From: Macrothele yani
Lineage: Eukaryota > Arthropoda > Arachnida > Araneae > Macrothelidae
Length of the DNA stretch: 64,000 bases
Assembly (NCBI GenBank): GCA_039090855.1
Contig: CM077022.1
Coordinates: 71,386,971 to 71,450,970 of the forward strand
Reading direction: 5' to 3'
The translations under genes and the position numbers were made by a program. Each line of letters starts with the position of its first letter. Position 1 is the stretch's first letter. The notes beneath the pieces are model-generated. The model was not told the origin of the DNA and made no database searches. It saw only the letters and a list, made by a program, of their open reading frames with translations. Shown piece after piece: positions 41,996 to 53,100 of this stretch.

Positions 41996-43015
41996 ATCGG
42001 TAATGCATTACAGCGTAATGGTAATAAGGACTTAACGTTACCATTATATAGTAATGGTGAACTGGTCATTAGAATTTTATGGTAATTTGAAATGACATGC
42101 AGCAGTTTCCCCCCCCATTATAATCATAATGATTAACTATATATGTTGGTAATTAACCAATATCGTATGGGTAACAGTACAACGTGAACAAACCAGCAAC
42201 CAATACACCCTTACATGTTGTGTAAGTTATTTGACAATTGTTGCAGCCCTCTGACCTCAAAAGAGTATCTTTGTTTTGGAGATTCTACGTGTATGACACG
42301 AGTAGTTCGCCGCAGTTAAAGTGATTTGAACGAAATACATTAGGTACGAATGGTATGTTTATTTCTGTTAGAGATGCACATTTCGTCTGTCTACAGGACA
42401 GTATTCTCGTCCATTGCATACGTTTCACTGTCCAAAGTAATAACCCCACTATAGCCACAAGCACATGTTAGCACTATACTCATAGTTCAGCAACTCAGGG
42501 TGCACTGCCGATTATTACAGAAATTTGCAAACTCGACATTTTTGCCGTACTTCAAGTGTTTTAGTCCATTACTTGTCCGATACGATCACTGGACTAGCGA
42601 GCGACTGACTCCTGTATATATATACTTCAAGACAGGACCTGAACCTTCTGGAATATTTTTGATTTACATAAAGCTCTCCAACTTCCCACTGTGTGATCAT
42701 TCTGGAACATTCTATAAACGTTTAACCCATTCTTGCCGCTTCTAGAACATTCTACAAGACACTTCGGTCTCTGCTATGTTACATGGCAGACTTTTCTAGA
42801 CATAGCTTTTGGCACACATTCATTTCTGCAAATTTTGTATTTTCATTACCAAATAATTCCATTGAGTTCGAATGGCATTAAATAATTGAATTATATCCTT
42901 TTCATCGTAATGTATTAGATTAATTCCATTACCTTGTGCAAACCATACTTGGGATTACCTTTTAGTGCATTCCCTGCTACCTCATTACCTTGCAATGCAT
43001 TCCTGCCCAACTCTG
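41996..43015. mobile_element. possible non-autonomous TIR element, about 1 kb
   Basis: GGTAATGCATTACAGCGTAATGG at the left and, in reverse from 43,015, CAGAGTTGGGCAGGAATGCATTGC with GGTAATGAGG resemble the two ends of hAT-like elements rich in TAATGCATTA. The left terminus is degraded and no target duplication was found. Confidence 0.35.
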
Positions 43016-43023
43016 CCACTTAC

Positions 43024-43912
43024 CATTAAACGCATTATACTACCATTCTTGTTTCACTACCTCGCATAAAGACTGAAGTATCATGCGCAATATAGCGACA
43101 GCTTCTCTAAGCTTTGTACTGCGATATTATACAGACTTTTCACTCCCTGTTAAGTGAAACTATTGTTGTATAGTACAACCTTTACTCAAATTTTCTGGCA
43201 TAAGGTTTATTTAGTTGTCCAACAAGCACCGTAATAGAATCCAAGTGTAGTGTCGTTTCTAGCAGTGAGAAGGCTAACCCCTTTAGCTTTTCTCGGACAA
43301 CTGGAAAACCAGCTGATCTCTGCTGTTACAGCATTATCTTCCCCACTTCGTAACAGTATCCACGTATACGAAGCTTTACAGTAAGAGTAACCCGATTTGT
43401 TCCAGAAGCAGTACTCTGGAGACTAGTTGCACTGTTAGGATAAGTTAAGTTTCTTTAACTTGGCTGAGTGCCTTATCTTGAGAACTAAAGGACTGCTCCA
43501 CTTGAGAGCATATTTGTTTCCACTAAAGATAGCTAGACCCAGAATTTCCAGAAGGACAAGGCTCAGTTTTTGCAATAGTATCCAACTCAAGACCGCCACA
43601 AAAAGTTTTACCAGTTCGTCGAACTGACCTTTGACCGCTTGATCTTAAGTCAACTTTGCAAAACAAACTCCTGTACAACCTCCTCTGCACATTTAGAGCT
43701 GATCAGACACTAACTCCCTGGTAGCACAGCGTTGCAATTTAACGAAATGTTGGCCCAGTTTTGAGCCTACGTTAAGTTGCAAGGCTGTGCTACTTGCCTT
43801 TCTTTTTTGTGCATTAAGTTCTACATTGCCATAGGATTTTTTACCCTGACACGAGGACGAGCAAGTCTCAGTCTCGTGCACAGATTCGGTACACTTTCAA
43901 GCACACCTTAAC
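43024..43912. other. non-coding, no recognisable feature
   Basis: No domain or repeat recognised. Confidence 0.4.
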
Positions 43913-43920
43913 GCAGATAC

Positions 43921-44590
43921 TAGAGCTGAGTTCGGGCTTAATTTTCAAAGCCAGTCCGAATTTTATATTGCAAGATAGAACCCGGGCCCGAACTAGCCCG
44001 AAAACTGGCTAACCTGTTCAATCATTAATAAAAACATCTTTTCCACACTTCCATTCTCCTCTTCCTGCCATTAACCAGTTTATTTCTCAAATGCGGGGTA
44101 TTTGGAAGGGACCCATTTTACAGTAACTGTACGGTTTTCTTTGACCGTTCATTTCCACCTGAAGTGCTTCGGGCGTCCAAAATGATCTGGAGGTGTATGT
44201 TGCTCGGACAATGCTAATATTACTCCATAATTCGCTGCAATATGTACGTTGCTAGATAGAATTAGCAGGCAGCTACTGCGTGGAGATAACATGCCGACGA
44301 TAATTTACCCCTTGTCAACTATGCAATATCTGTACTTAAAAAGCTATGCAGAAACACTAATGCGCGGCGGCCTATGGCATTTTCTACCCCAAGCCCGGAA
44401 TAAAAAGTCATCTCGAATGCCCGCTTCCTAACCAGAACCAGTCGCTAAAGAATTTCCTTTACCAATTATAAAGCGAATCATTTGCTAAATCATAAAAATC
44501 ACGAAAAATTATCGCTCTAAGAGCCCGAACCGCAGTAAATATTCTACTGTCAGTCGGATTCGGACCCGGGCTCTGCCAGTCTCAGCTCTG
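43921..44590 (+). mobile_element. hAT-like non-autonomous element hAT-N1, copy 2 (uninterrupted)
   Basis: Ends TAGAGCTGAG and CTCAGCTCTG form a 10-bp inverted repeat (one mismatch). Octamers GCAGATAC (43,913-43,920) and GCAGATAA (44,591-44,598) are a near-perfect 8-bp target duplication. 670 bp, no transposase. It serves as the empty-site reference for the copy at 17,453. Confidence 0.85.
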
Positions 44591-44598
44591 GCAGATAA

Positions 44599-46063
44599 AC
44601 GCTTGATAGCCTTACACCAGTGTTGGTGTTCATAGGCCAGCAAGGAAACCGCCATGTCTAAGAAAATATTTGACAAAGATCTTAAATATCCCTAAGCAAG
44701 ACAGTAAAATGTTTTTCACTTCAGGATTCCGTTAAGCAAATCCAGGGAAACTGCTTTTCCATGCGAAGGTTAGTATCTTTGCCGGTTTTACAAGTTAAAC
44801 TAGTTGCAAAGGAAGAACAGTCAAAACGGCCGAAATTTCCTGGATTGATTGAAAAGCAGAGTTCAGATTTTACACATAGTTCCCGTCATAGTATTATATT
44901 ATATTTACAAGTGTAAAGTCTGAGCTATATATAGTTCTAGATCATAGTTCCCACTTGACTAATCTAAAGATGCTCGTTATCTAGATGACTGCACGAATTT
45001 AATGCAATATTAATTGCTGAAGCAATGACAAGTATACTGTAAAGCAGCGTTCAGGGAAGTCGAGGTGACAAGTGAGCCTTTGACTTCATATAAACAATTT
45101 ATTGTTGCTTCGGAAAAATTAGGTTACTCGTTTGATTAGAAACTTTAATACACATTTCTCAGCTGAAAATCCTATCAGGGGCAGTCGGGTTAGTCTTTGC
45201 TTAGGGCTGCCGAAGCTTCACACTAATCTTAAAACACTTCCGGGAGGTATATCGTCCCGCAGTATGGTCACCTGAGTTTCCACAAAGCAGTAAAACACTA
45301 AAAAACTAGATCTTCCATGGGCGCCATCGTAAAGGAAAAACTTCACATCTGGTGTCAACGCAAAATCTTAAAGTTAGCTTACTCAGTTTTTCCAACAAGC
45401 ATTGCTTTCACGAAGCTAATGATAGAGTTACATTCCTATATTGAACAACAGATGTGTTTATTACGAACATTGGACATTCCAATAAGTCTTCAGTATACCC
45501 TCGCTTGTTAGGAGGTTAATGCAAAGCTATTTTGCGCAACCATTCCGGAGTTCTGAATATAGTTAAGCCCTCTTCACTGCACCGAACCAGCTAGATATTT
45601 CACATCAGGTAACTAGTGTTACCTTTAGAGGGTTCGGAGCTTTCCATCCTGTGGTAATAAGCCTTGTCTAACGGGCATGTCTTCAGGCTCACGTTAACTC
45701 AGACCTAGGCCCATTTTTTTTTCTGCTAGACGTTAAATATTTTCCCTCCCACAGGATCTTTGCATCTTGTTAGCGATAATGAAGGCCACTTAATACGAAT
45801 TTGAGTTTTTAACACTTCTTCACAGGAAGTTCCACAAAACTTCGAACTACCAGTTTCTTCATAGATTTCACAGCGTTAAGCTTCTAAATTAGCTTTCTCA
45901 AACGTGGGAACTTGCTCTATATTAAAGTTCGTAGCATTTCGATGAAGGAGAGATCAGAAGCGTAGCCAAATGTGGGGAGGGTCCTTGGATCCGGACCCCC
46001 ACCCCCCTTGAGGGTGGACTGAGTATGGATTTAAAGCAATATATGTGGCTTTCACCAAATGAA
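44599..46063. other. non-coding, no recognisable feature
   Basis: Short frames only (for example 45,317-45,511) with no domain. A GC-rich patch near 45,975-46,015 resembles transposon ends but has no partner. Confidence 0.4.
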
Positions 46064-46210
46064 TACGAACTCCACGAGCACCTCTAAGGACTATGAAGCA
46101 GTCGCCAGTCCTTAATTTTAGGGGACTGGTTCTACGGAAGTGGCGAAGTCTTCACACGAACCACTTATTCGAGATTTGAATTCTGGTACATCTCGCACAA
46201 ACAGAGCCTC
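46064..46210 (-). mobile_element. SINE-A, very degraded copy
   Basis: AAGCAGTCGCCAGTCCTTAA followed by GGGGACTGGTTCTACGGAAG and a faint tRNA-like part. Recognised only by comparison with better copies. Confidence 0.5.
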
Positions 46211-46980
46211 AGATTGGCATTCAGTCTCCTCAGCTGTGACCTTTGGTTTTCCTCACAAAACCTTATTTGCCCTGTAACAGCCCTGTAACTTCTATCATTG
46301 GAATTAAAATATTAACTTCAATCATGGATATTACTTAGTGTCGGCATTTAAAATTTTAACGGCAAATTTACCGCAGTAGGAATGAGAAGTTTAAGTGTTC
46401 TTAAGTTTCATAATCACTAAATTAAGAAGAATAAGTTTAGTAGCTCAGGCCCAAACTTTTACTTACAGCCTAAACATTTTTTCCGACACCAAAAGAGACC
46501 GAAAATGAGTTTGTAGAATGAAACATATCGAGGGAAATCTGTGAAGCGCTAATAATTTTAACAGTATTTCGACAAGGACGAGCTCAGTAGCAGACATGCA
46601 CGATTTAGTTATTGCAGATAAGCCATTCGAGTAATCAACCAGTTTCAGTTATCAGTCCAGAAGTAGCAATGACGTATATTTTATTATGACTGAAACCTGA
46701 AAATGAAATTCATTAAAGCTTTCAAACATGCATTCAGAAGTACTATACTAACACATCAGTATCTCAACAGAAAGCTGTAAATTATGACAACCCCAAATAA
46801 ACGTTAAAGAAAATACTTACTTGATTCAAACTTAAGATGCAGCTAACAGAAACTCACAACCGCTCACTTTCCTAACCAAGTATCAAACAAACCTACGGCG
46901 ACAAAATATATATATTTATTACCAGTTATGGTTACGATTACGGTTTGCTACGTGCTTCATATTTTTATTTTATTTACTTA
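46211..46980. other. non-coding, no recognisable feature
   Basis: AT-rich, no domain or repeat recognised. Confidence 0.4.
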
Positions 46981-47180
46981 GATTGGAGGTTTAACGACAA
47001 CCGTGAGCAACTCAATGGGCTATAATAAGCAGTCGCCCATCCCTAATTTAAGGCCACTGGTTTCAGGGAAGGTAGAGAGCCAGTGCCATAAGACAAACAT
47101 ATCATTAATGCCTCACCAGGATTCGAACCCAGACATATCTGGGAAGAATGATCAGAAACCACTGCGCTACAGGGGTGGCC
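46981..47180 (-). mobile_element. SINE-A
   Basis: Minus-oriented with diverged head (CTACAGGGGTGGCC). First member of the SINE cluster that extends to 50.5 kb. Confidence 0.82.
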
Positions 47181-47244
47181 ATGTTTTTATATATTAAAAG
47201 AAGTCACAGTATTGGTGGTTTTATGAATATGAAGTTTGTGCGTG

Positions 47245-47498
47245 CCGCCCCGGTGGCGCAGTGGTCTAAGCGATGGCCTCTGATCATTCGTCCGTAAGGG
47301 GTCCGGGTTCGAATCCCGGTCAGGCATGGATGTTGTGTTTGTCTTACGGCACTGGCTCTCTCCCTTCCCTGGAACCAGTGACCCTAAATTAGGGACGGGC
47401 GACTGCTTATAGCCCATTGAGTTGCTCACGGTGGTCGTTAAACCTCCAATCAAAAAAAAAAAAAAAAAAAAAACTCAAAAAAAAAAAAAAAAAAAAAA
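47245..47498 (+). mobile_element. SINE-A, well-preserved reference copy
   Basis: The head GCCGCCCCGGTGGCGCAGTGG includes the pol III A box. The B box GGTTCGAATCC lies at 47,306-47,316. The body ends GGTCGTTAAACCTCCAATC and is followed by a poly-A tail with one CTC interruption. Target duplication GAAGTTTGTGCGTG at 47,231-47,244 and 47,499-47,512. About 210 bp without tail. Confidence 0.93.
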
Positions 47499-47526
47499 GA
47501 AGTTTGTGCGTGGTTTTTTGTTGTTT

Positions 47527-47975
47527 TTTTTTCTTCGGTGTTTAAGGACAGTCATGAGCACCTCAATGTAAGTCGTAGCACATCCCTAACTTGGGATCAC
47601 TCATTCCAAGGAAAGAAGAGAGCCACAGGACAAACTCACCATCCATGCTTCGTCCAGGACTTGTACTCGGGCCTAGGTCTTAAGACCAGGCAGAAACAAG
47701 GGCCTCGGCCGCCCCGGTGGCGCAGTGGTCTAAGGCGTTGGCCTATGATCATTCGTCCGTAAGGGGTCCGGGTTCGAATCCCGGTCAGGCATGGATGTTG
47801 TGTTTGTCTTACGGCACTGGTTCCCTCCCTTCCCTGGAACCAGTGACCCTAAATTAGGGACGGGCGACTGCTTATAGCCCATTGAGTTGCTCACGGTGGT
47901 CGTTAAACCTCCAATCAAAAAAAAAAAAAAAAAAAAAAAAACAAGGGCCTCTGACCACTCAGGAACCGGGAAGAC
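47527..47975 (-). mobile_element. SINE-A, old host copy split by a younger SINE-A
   Basis: Left part 47,527-47,706 and right part 47,941-47,975 (TGACCACTCAGGAACCGGG, the degraded head) belong together. The plus-oriented copy at 47,707-47,940 interrupts it. Confidence 0.75.
47707..47940 (+). mobile_element. SINE-A nested in SINE-A
   Basis: Full copy with intact A and B boxes and a pure poly-A tail. Target duplication ACAAGGGCCTC at 47,696-47,706 and 47,941-47,951 is perfect. Confidence 0.93.
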
Positions 47976-47982
47976 GGAGCAG

Positions 47983-48068
47983 GTTTTTTTTTTTTTTTTT
48001 CGAGGTTTAGGGACCATGACGGGCAACTCATATGGTTACAAGCAATCGTCCATCCCTAATTTAGGGGT
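47983..48068 (-). mobile_element. SINE-A, 3' part only
   Basis: T-run, then GAGGTTTAGGGACCATGACG through CATCCCTAATTTAGGGG. It is cut where the next, plus-oriented SINE head begins. Confidence 0.75.
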
Positions 48069-48521
48069 GCTGCCCCGGTGGGGCAATGTTCTAAGCACTG
48101 ACTTCTGACCATTCGTCCCAGATGGGTTAGGTTTCGAATCCCGGCGAGACATGAGTGGGTCCGGTTTCAAACCCCTATGGCACTGGTGGTGTCCCTTTCT
48201 TGGAACTAGTGGCCCTAATTTAGGGACAGGCGAATGCTTACAGCTCATCGAGTTCCTCACGGCGGTCGTTTTTTTTTTTTTTTTTGATTGGGGGTTTAAC
48301 GACCACCGTGAGCAACTCAATGGGCTATAAGCAGTCGCCCGTCCCTAATTTAGGGTCACTGGTTCCAGGGAAGGGAGAGAGCCAGTGCCGTAAGACAAAC
48401 ACAACATCCATGCCTGACCGAGATTCGAACCCGGACCCCTTACGGACGAATGATCAGAGGCCAACACCTTAGACCACTGCGCCACCGGGGCGGCACGGCG
48501 GTCGTTAAACCCCCAAGCAAA
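48069..48521 (+). mobile_element. SINE-A, diverged copy split by a younger SINE-A
   Basis: Head GCTGCCCCGGTGGGGCAATG and body to ACGGCGGTCGTT (48,270), resuming at 48,507 with AAACCCCCAAGCAAAAC. It carries the next nested copy. Confidence 0.8.
48271..48494 (-). mobile_element. SINE-A nested in SINE-A
   Basis: Minus-oriented full copy with T-run tail. Perfect target duplication ACGGCGGTCGTT at 48,259-48,270 and 48,495-48,506. Confidence 0.92.
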
Positions 48522-48546
48522 ACAAAAAATGAAAGGTTTTTTTTTT

Positions 48547-48985
48547 CATTGTAGGTTTAACGACCACCGTGAGCAACTCAATGGTCTATAAGCAGGCACC
48601 AGCCGCCCCGGTGGCGCAGTGGTCTAAGGCGTTGGCCTCTGATCATTCGTCCGAAAAGGTCCGGGTTCGAATCCCGGTGAGGCATGGATGTTGTGTTTGT
48701 CTTACGGCACTGGCTCTCTCCTTCCCTGGAACCAGTGACCCTAAATTAGGGACGGGCGACTGCTTATAGCCCATTGAGTTGCTCACGGCGGTCGTTAAAC
48801 CTCCAATAAAAAAAAAAAAAAAGCAGGCACCCGTCCCTAATTTAGGGTCACTGGTTCCAGGGAAGGGAGAGAGCCAGTGCCATAAGACAAACACAACATC
48901 CGTGCCTTTTCGGGATTCGAACCAGGTACCTTCTCGGACGAATGGTCATAAGCCAGCGCTTAGACCACGGCGCCACCGGGGCGGC
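48547..48985 (-). mobile_element. SINE-A split by a younger SINE-A
   Basis: Parts 48,547-48,600 and 48,832-48,985 form one minus-oriented copy, ending in the head CGCCACCGGGGCGGC. Confidence 0.88.
48601..48820 (+). mobile_element. SINE-A nested in SINE-A
   Basis: Full plus-oriented copy with perfect target duplication AAGCAGGCACC at 48,590-48,600 and 48,821-48,831. Confidence 0.92.
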
Positions 48986-48987
48986 AA

Positions 48988-49138
48988 AAGGATTTTAAGG
49001 GTACTGGTTGCAGGAAAGGACAGAGTCAGCGTTGCCATATTAACACGCCACGCACGCCTCATCCGAGACTCGAATCAGGGCCTATCTAGGACGAACGCTC
49101 AGAAACCAGCGCATAAGACCATTCAGCCACAAGGCTGG
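48988..49138 (-). mobile_element. SINE-A, old truncated copy
   Basis: GGGTACTGGTTGCAGGAAAGG, then TCGAATCAGGGCC (B-box region) and CAGCCACAAGGCTGG at the head. It directly abuts the preceding copy. Confidence 0.65.
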
Positions 49139-49187
49139 ATGGCGTAGTCTTCAAAAGAAAGCGCAAATATAACTTTTTTTGTGTGTT

Positions 49188-49389
49188 TGGGCGTTTAACG
49201 ACAGCCGTGGGCAACTCGATAGACTGTAAGTAATCAGCCATTCTTAATTTAGGGCTACTGGTTCCAGGGAAGGGAGTGAGCCAGTGCCGTAAGACAAACA
49301 CAACATCGATGCCTCACCGGGATTCGAACCCGGACCCCTTTCGGACGCATGATCAGAAGCCATTGCTTAGACCACTGTGCCACCGGGGC
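49188..49389 (-). mobile_element. SINE-A
   Basis: Minus-oriented, GGCGTTTAACGACAGCCGTG to GTGCCACCGGGGC. Moderately diverged. Confidence 0.85.
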
Positions 49390-49422
49390 TCTTCTTTTTG
49401 GCTTCGGAGCTTAATCTCCATG

Positions 49423-49655
49423 GCCGCCCCTGTGGCGCAGTGTTCTAAGCGATGGCCTCTGATCATTCGTCCGAAAAGGGTCCGGGTTCGAATCCCGGTG
49501 AGGCATCGATGTTGTGTTTGTCTTACGGCACTGGCTCTCTCCCTTCCTTGGAACCAGTGACCCTAAATTAGGGACGGGCAACTGCTTATAGCCCACGGAG
49601 TTGCTCACGGTGGTCGTTAAGCCTTCAATCAACAAAAAAAAAAAAAAAAAAAAAA
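49423..49655 (+). mobile_element. SINE-A
   Basis: Full copy with head GCCGCCCCTGTGGCGCAGTG, perfect B box, and poly-A tail with leading AAC. Confidence 0.9.
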
Positions 49656-49714
49656 GTAGGAAATGATAACCGTTTTGTTGGAAACCTTTTCACCATAGGG
49701 AAGGGAAAGGGCTT

Positions 49715-49840
49715 CGGATCTACAACTATACGCAGTACCCAATTATGGGCCACTGGTACAAAAGGAGGGGAGAATGCCAATGCCGTGGGGCAAACTTATC
49801 ACCTATGCCTCATGAGGAACCCAGGCCCGAAATCTGACGA
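49715..49840 (-). mobile_element. SINE-A, very degraded copy
   Basis: ACCCAATTATGGGCCACTGG and GCCAATGCCGTGGGGCAAAC correspond to the SINE body in reverse. The head is unrecognisable. Confidence 0.5.
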
Positions 49841-50145
49841 TTTTCCTGAATACCCCTTCTTCTTCAGGCACGCCATGTGTCTTCCACTTCTTCAGTACAT
49901 CCAAAACAGTTGACTTGGGTATGTTTAAACGCATCTTGGTTTCTCTTATGGACATCCCACTAATATAACACCCAACAATCTTTCGTTTCTCAAAGTCAGT
50001 TCTCTCCCGTCGCGACATTTTCACTCAACCTCATAGTGCGATATGATCGCGGTTAGCTGCAGGCTTGTTTTCATATCGTTTGCAGCTGTACCCCGCATCT
50101 TAACAACGCAGCGCATCCGTTCATTTACTTTTGTCAATATAGTGT
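49838..50145 (-). mobile_element. Tc1-B, copy 2, 5' end only
   Basis: The minus strand carries the transposase start MSRRERTDFEKRKIVGCYIS (from about 50,018) and a clean LNIPKSTVLDVLKKW helix-turn-helix, with a frame open from 50,024 to 49,803. The 5' UTR and right end TGTCAATATAGTGTA reach 50,145. The remainder is missing. This 5' region is less damaged than copy 1. Confidence 0.82.
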
Positions 50146-50800
50146 ATAAAGAACATATCGCAGTGGTTTAAACTGAATTTTTTAAAAATTGTTTTCGTGT
50201 GAACGGGTTAACATTTTCGACAATGACTCAGTCTGCCACGGCAACCGCAACACAACTGTGCATGGTATAGTTTTAAAGCTCACGACGCCGCCCCGGTGGC
50301 GCAGTGGTCTAAGCGATGGCCTCTGATCATTCGTCCGAAAGGGGTCCGGGTTCGAATCCCGGTCAGGCATGGATGTTGTGTTTGTCTTACGGCACTGGCT
50401 CTCTCCCTTCCCTGGAACCAGTGACCCTAAATTAGGGACGGGCGACTGCTTATAGCCCATTGAGTTGCTCACGGTGGTCGTTAAACCTCCAATCAAAAAA
50501 AAAAAAAAAAAAAAAAAAGCTCACGACGAGATGTATTCAAATATACGAAGAACATTTCGCAATGGTTTGAACTCAACATTTTAATAACTGTTTTCTTGTA
50601 AACCAGTGAACACTTTTGACAGTATCGCGGTTTATCTGGACAACCGTGAGTGCAAAACGATTGTGCGTGGTATCGTTTTAAATCTCTCAACGAGATCTAT
50701 TCAGATATATAACAAACATATCGCAGTGGTTTAAACTAGAAATTTAAAAAATTGTTTTCGTTTGAACGGTTTAACGTTTTTGACAATTTGCAGAATGAAC
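50146..50800 (+). repeat. tandem units of about 160 bp (promoter-like), three copies, split by a SINE
   Basis: AACATATCGCAGTGGTTTAAAC occurs (with variants) at about 50,151, 50,549 and 50,713. Subtracting the SINE, spacing is about 160 bp. Each unit continues AAAATTGTTTTCGT.TGAA and, in complete units, GTGCGTGGTATCGTTTTAAA. The last unit leads into a coding start at 50,795. The same arrangement recurs at 58,330-58,510. Confidence 0.8.
50287..50515 (+). mobile_element. SINE-A inserted in the tandem units
   Basis: Full copy with poly-A tail. Perfect target duplication AAAGCTCACGAC at 50,275-50,286 and 50,516-50,527. Confidence 0.93.
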
Positions 50801-51040
50801 GCAAGCAAAAGTGGATAAAATCAAAACGAGAGGCAAGAACAAGTGATGAGGAATGTAAGAAGCCCAAGAAGAAAGAGCACCACGTTGGGTAATTCGTGTA
50901 TCGATCTGCTTTGTGTTCGCAATGTATCCAGCATTACTTTTGCGGCTTATAAGAAATCTAGGGACAGTAAGTTCGGTACTTTAAATGCCGCTAAGGGCTG
51001 TCCAATCGAAAATTTAAAAAAAATTAAGCTTCTGTTGTGA
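50795..51040 (+). pseudogene. N-terminal frame of hAT-2-type element, copy 1
   Basis: From ATG 50,795 the sequence parallels 58,509 onwards: MNASKSG, a stop, then QNERQEQVMRNVRSPRRKSTTLGN. Basic, with no recognised domain in this short part. The paralog at 58 kb is followed by hAT transposase sequence, so this is taken as the start of the same family's protein. The two copies diverge after VRNVS, and here the frame ends at 51,040 without further hAT similarity. Confidence 0.5.
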
Positions 51041-51059
51041 ACAAAGTATTCAACTTAAG

Positions 51060-51946
51060 GAGGAGGGGGAGTATTTTTGTGCCTCTCAGATTAGGCTTAA
51101 CTGTTCCTTCTCAGGTATTTAAATTTTCCAATTAGTTCGTTAATTTCCTACTAAAAGAGCTGAAGGCCAAAAAATTTGGTTTTCACAGATTTTTCAAAAA
51201 TTATTTTTGCGAATGATCAGACACAAAAATTCGTTAAACTTTTCCAATTTTAAATTTCACAACTAGTTCATAAATTTCCCGCTAGGAGTTCTCAAACTGG
51301 AAATTCGTAAATTTTAGCTTTGCGCTACGAAGAGACTATTTCAGTTACAGGAAAAGTTATTTTTGAGTTTAATACGTTAGGCAAAACTGATTACTTTTTC
51401 AGTTGCAAGTTTCTTGGCAAATTCAACGCTAAGGGTGCCGAAAATGAAATTTCGTACATCGCATGTAAATTGTCATTAAATTTCATATAATTCGAATGCA
51501 TTTGAACTATAAAACTTGCTCTTTCCATTGCCTCAGCTTTTGAAAATCCTATCGTTTTCTTCCATTTTGAGCAAATTAGTAGGGAACGAGCATGCCATGA
51601 AACAAAAATAAAATACTTGAAGACATTGGCAATCGGAAAAGTTCTCCCCGTTAGAAAATACGGGTAAAAAGCAATTTATGCACAGTGCTTCACTTGAAAA
51701 GGGTGGATGACTTTTCGTGGAGCAGTTTTGGCATAGACTATATCCATGGACCAAGAACGATGGACAGTAAGAATTTCATCAGTCACTATAGGCAAGCGAG
51801 AATGTGAAGAGTTTCTTGAAAGCACCTTTTCCTATTATTTTTCATCGGAAAATTAAGAAGGGCTACATTTTTTGTTTCGGTCTGTGAAAACCTAAACAAT
51901 ACTGGCAATCGAATTAAACGTTTCTGCCCCCACCCCCACCCCCAGC
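51060..51946. other. non-coding, no recognisable feature
   Basis: AT-rich, no domain recognised. Confidence 0.4.
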
Positions 51947-51954
51947 TCGGGAGC

Positions 51955-53100
51955 CAGGGGCGGATTGGGACCACCAATCCAGGCCGAGAATCTCAGTTTC
52001 ACGGTCCACTGTAACCTACCTACAGGTGAAAAAATTCCCCCATGAAAAAAGTTCTGTTAGTTCCTGAATGATAGAGAACTGGTATTCAACGCAAAACGAA
52101 TGCAGCTGTGAACAAACTGTAAAAAAAATTGAAAAGTAAAAGAATTTCAAAAATCCGTTAATGATTTACTGAACATCAAACCTGGCTCAAAATGGGGTGT
52201 CGTACCAGATAATTATTTTCATTCGGAAAATTTCGTTTTGCAGACTTCATTTCCAACAAAAATCACTATAAAGGTCATTCTGAAAGTTGAAATGTGCACA
52301 TGCCACATAGATATTTTCCTACTCAATCAATTTTTATATTTATTTTATCACAAATCACCTGCTGCGCAGTGGCAATAGTAACTCCTCATTGAGTAGACAC
52401 CTTTTTTGTTTTTAAGTCTATCCATTGTCTTGACCCATGAACCAAAACTTTGACCCATAAGATTTTCTATCAAGATAATTCGAAATATCTCTGCCGAAAA
52501 ATCGCTTTGTTCTCTGTGTCAGTCCGAAAAAGGAAGTAAGGATGATGTGTCACTACAACTGGTACTAGTGTCTCCTTTAAGATTACAAAAGGAGGGTAGG
52601 GCATACCAATGACCCTGAGCTCCAAGTCCAACGAATGGCTTTGTGCTCTGTGTCAGTCTGTGGATAAGGGAGTGAGGATGATGGGCCATCACAATTGGAA
52701 CTAGTGTTTCCTTCAAGGTTACAAAAGGAATGTAGGACACATCAATGACCCATGGCTTCAAATCCAACGTCGAGCTGTAGTTAGCTTTAGCTTAGTAATA
52801 AATTTGCGACAACGTGCTAGGTCCGTCAGCACTTTTCTCACAAAAGTACAAATAATTTCCCTATGTTAAAGCTAACGGCCTAGAGAGATAGATGGAAGAA
52901 AACTTTTTTTTCAGAAATAACTTTTCAGACAGAAATAAAGCTCAAATGAAATTAATCATTATTATTCATAAGTACCTAAAAAAATATATATATTAGTTCG
53001 TTCCAAAAAATCAAGACAAAAAGATTACGAGAAATTATGCCATTTCTTGAGTGGTCCACCGGAGAATGCCCCGGTGTCCCATTGGGACAATCCACCCCTG
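51955..53100. mobile_element. hAT-like non-autonomous element hAT-N5
   Basis: Ends CAGGGGCGGATTGGGAC (51,955) and, in reverse from 53,100, CAGGGGTGGATTGTCCC. Flanking octamers TCGGGAGC and TCGGGGTC differ at two positions and may be the 8-bp duplication. No transposase. It contains a two-unit tandem repeat. Confidence 0.6.
52504..52769. repeat. two-unit tandem repeat, about 135 bp
   Basis: GCTTTGT.CTCTGTGTCAGTC starts at 52,504 and 52,638. Both units continue GGATGATG...ATCACAA-type, ACTAGTGT.TCCTT and end CCAA.TCCAACG (52,632 and 52,769). Confidence 0.85.

Noticed and set aside
47245..47320. tRNA genes (A and B boxes at many sites)
   Set aside because: The heads are followed by a constant SINE body and poly-A tail with target duplications and cannot fold into a full cloverleaf with a mature 3' end; they are SINE promoters.
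47187..47453. Open frames of 60-120 codons in SINE copies (reading SNSMGYKQSPVPNLGSLVPG and the like), repeated at 1.6, 2.4, 48.3, 48.8, 49.4, 50.2 kb
   Set aside because: They are translations of SINE-A in one strand. The same peptide recurs only because the SINE does; not genes.
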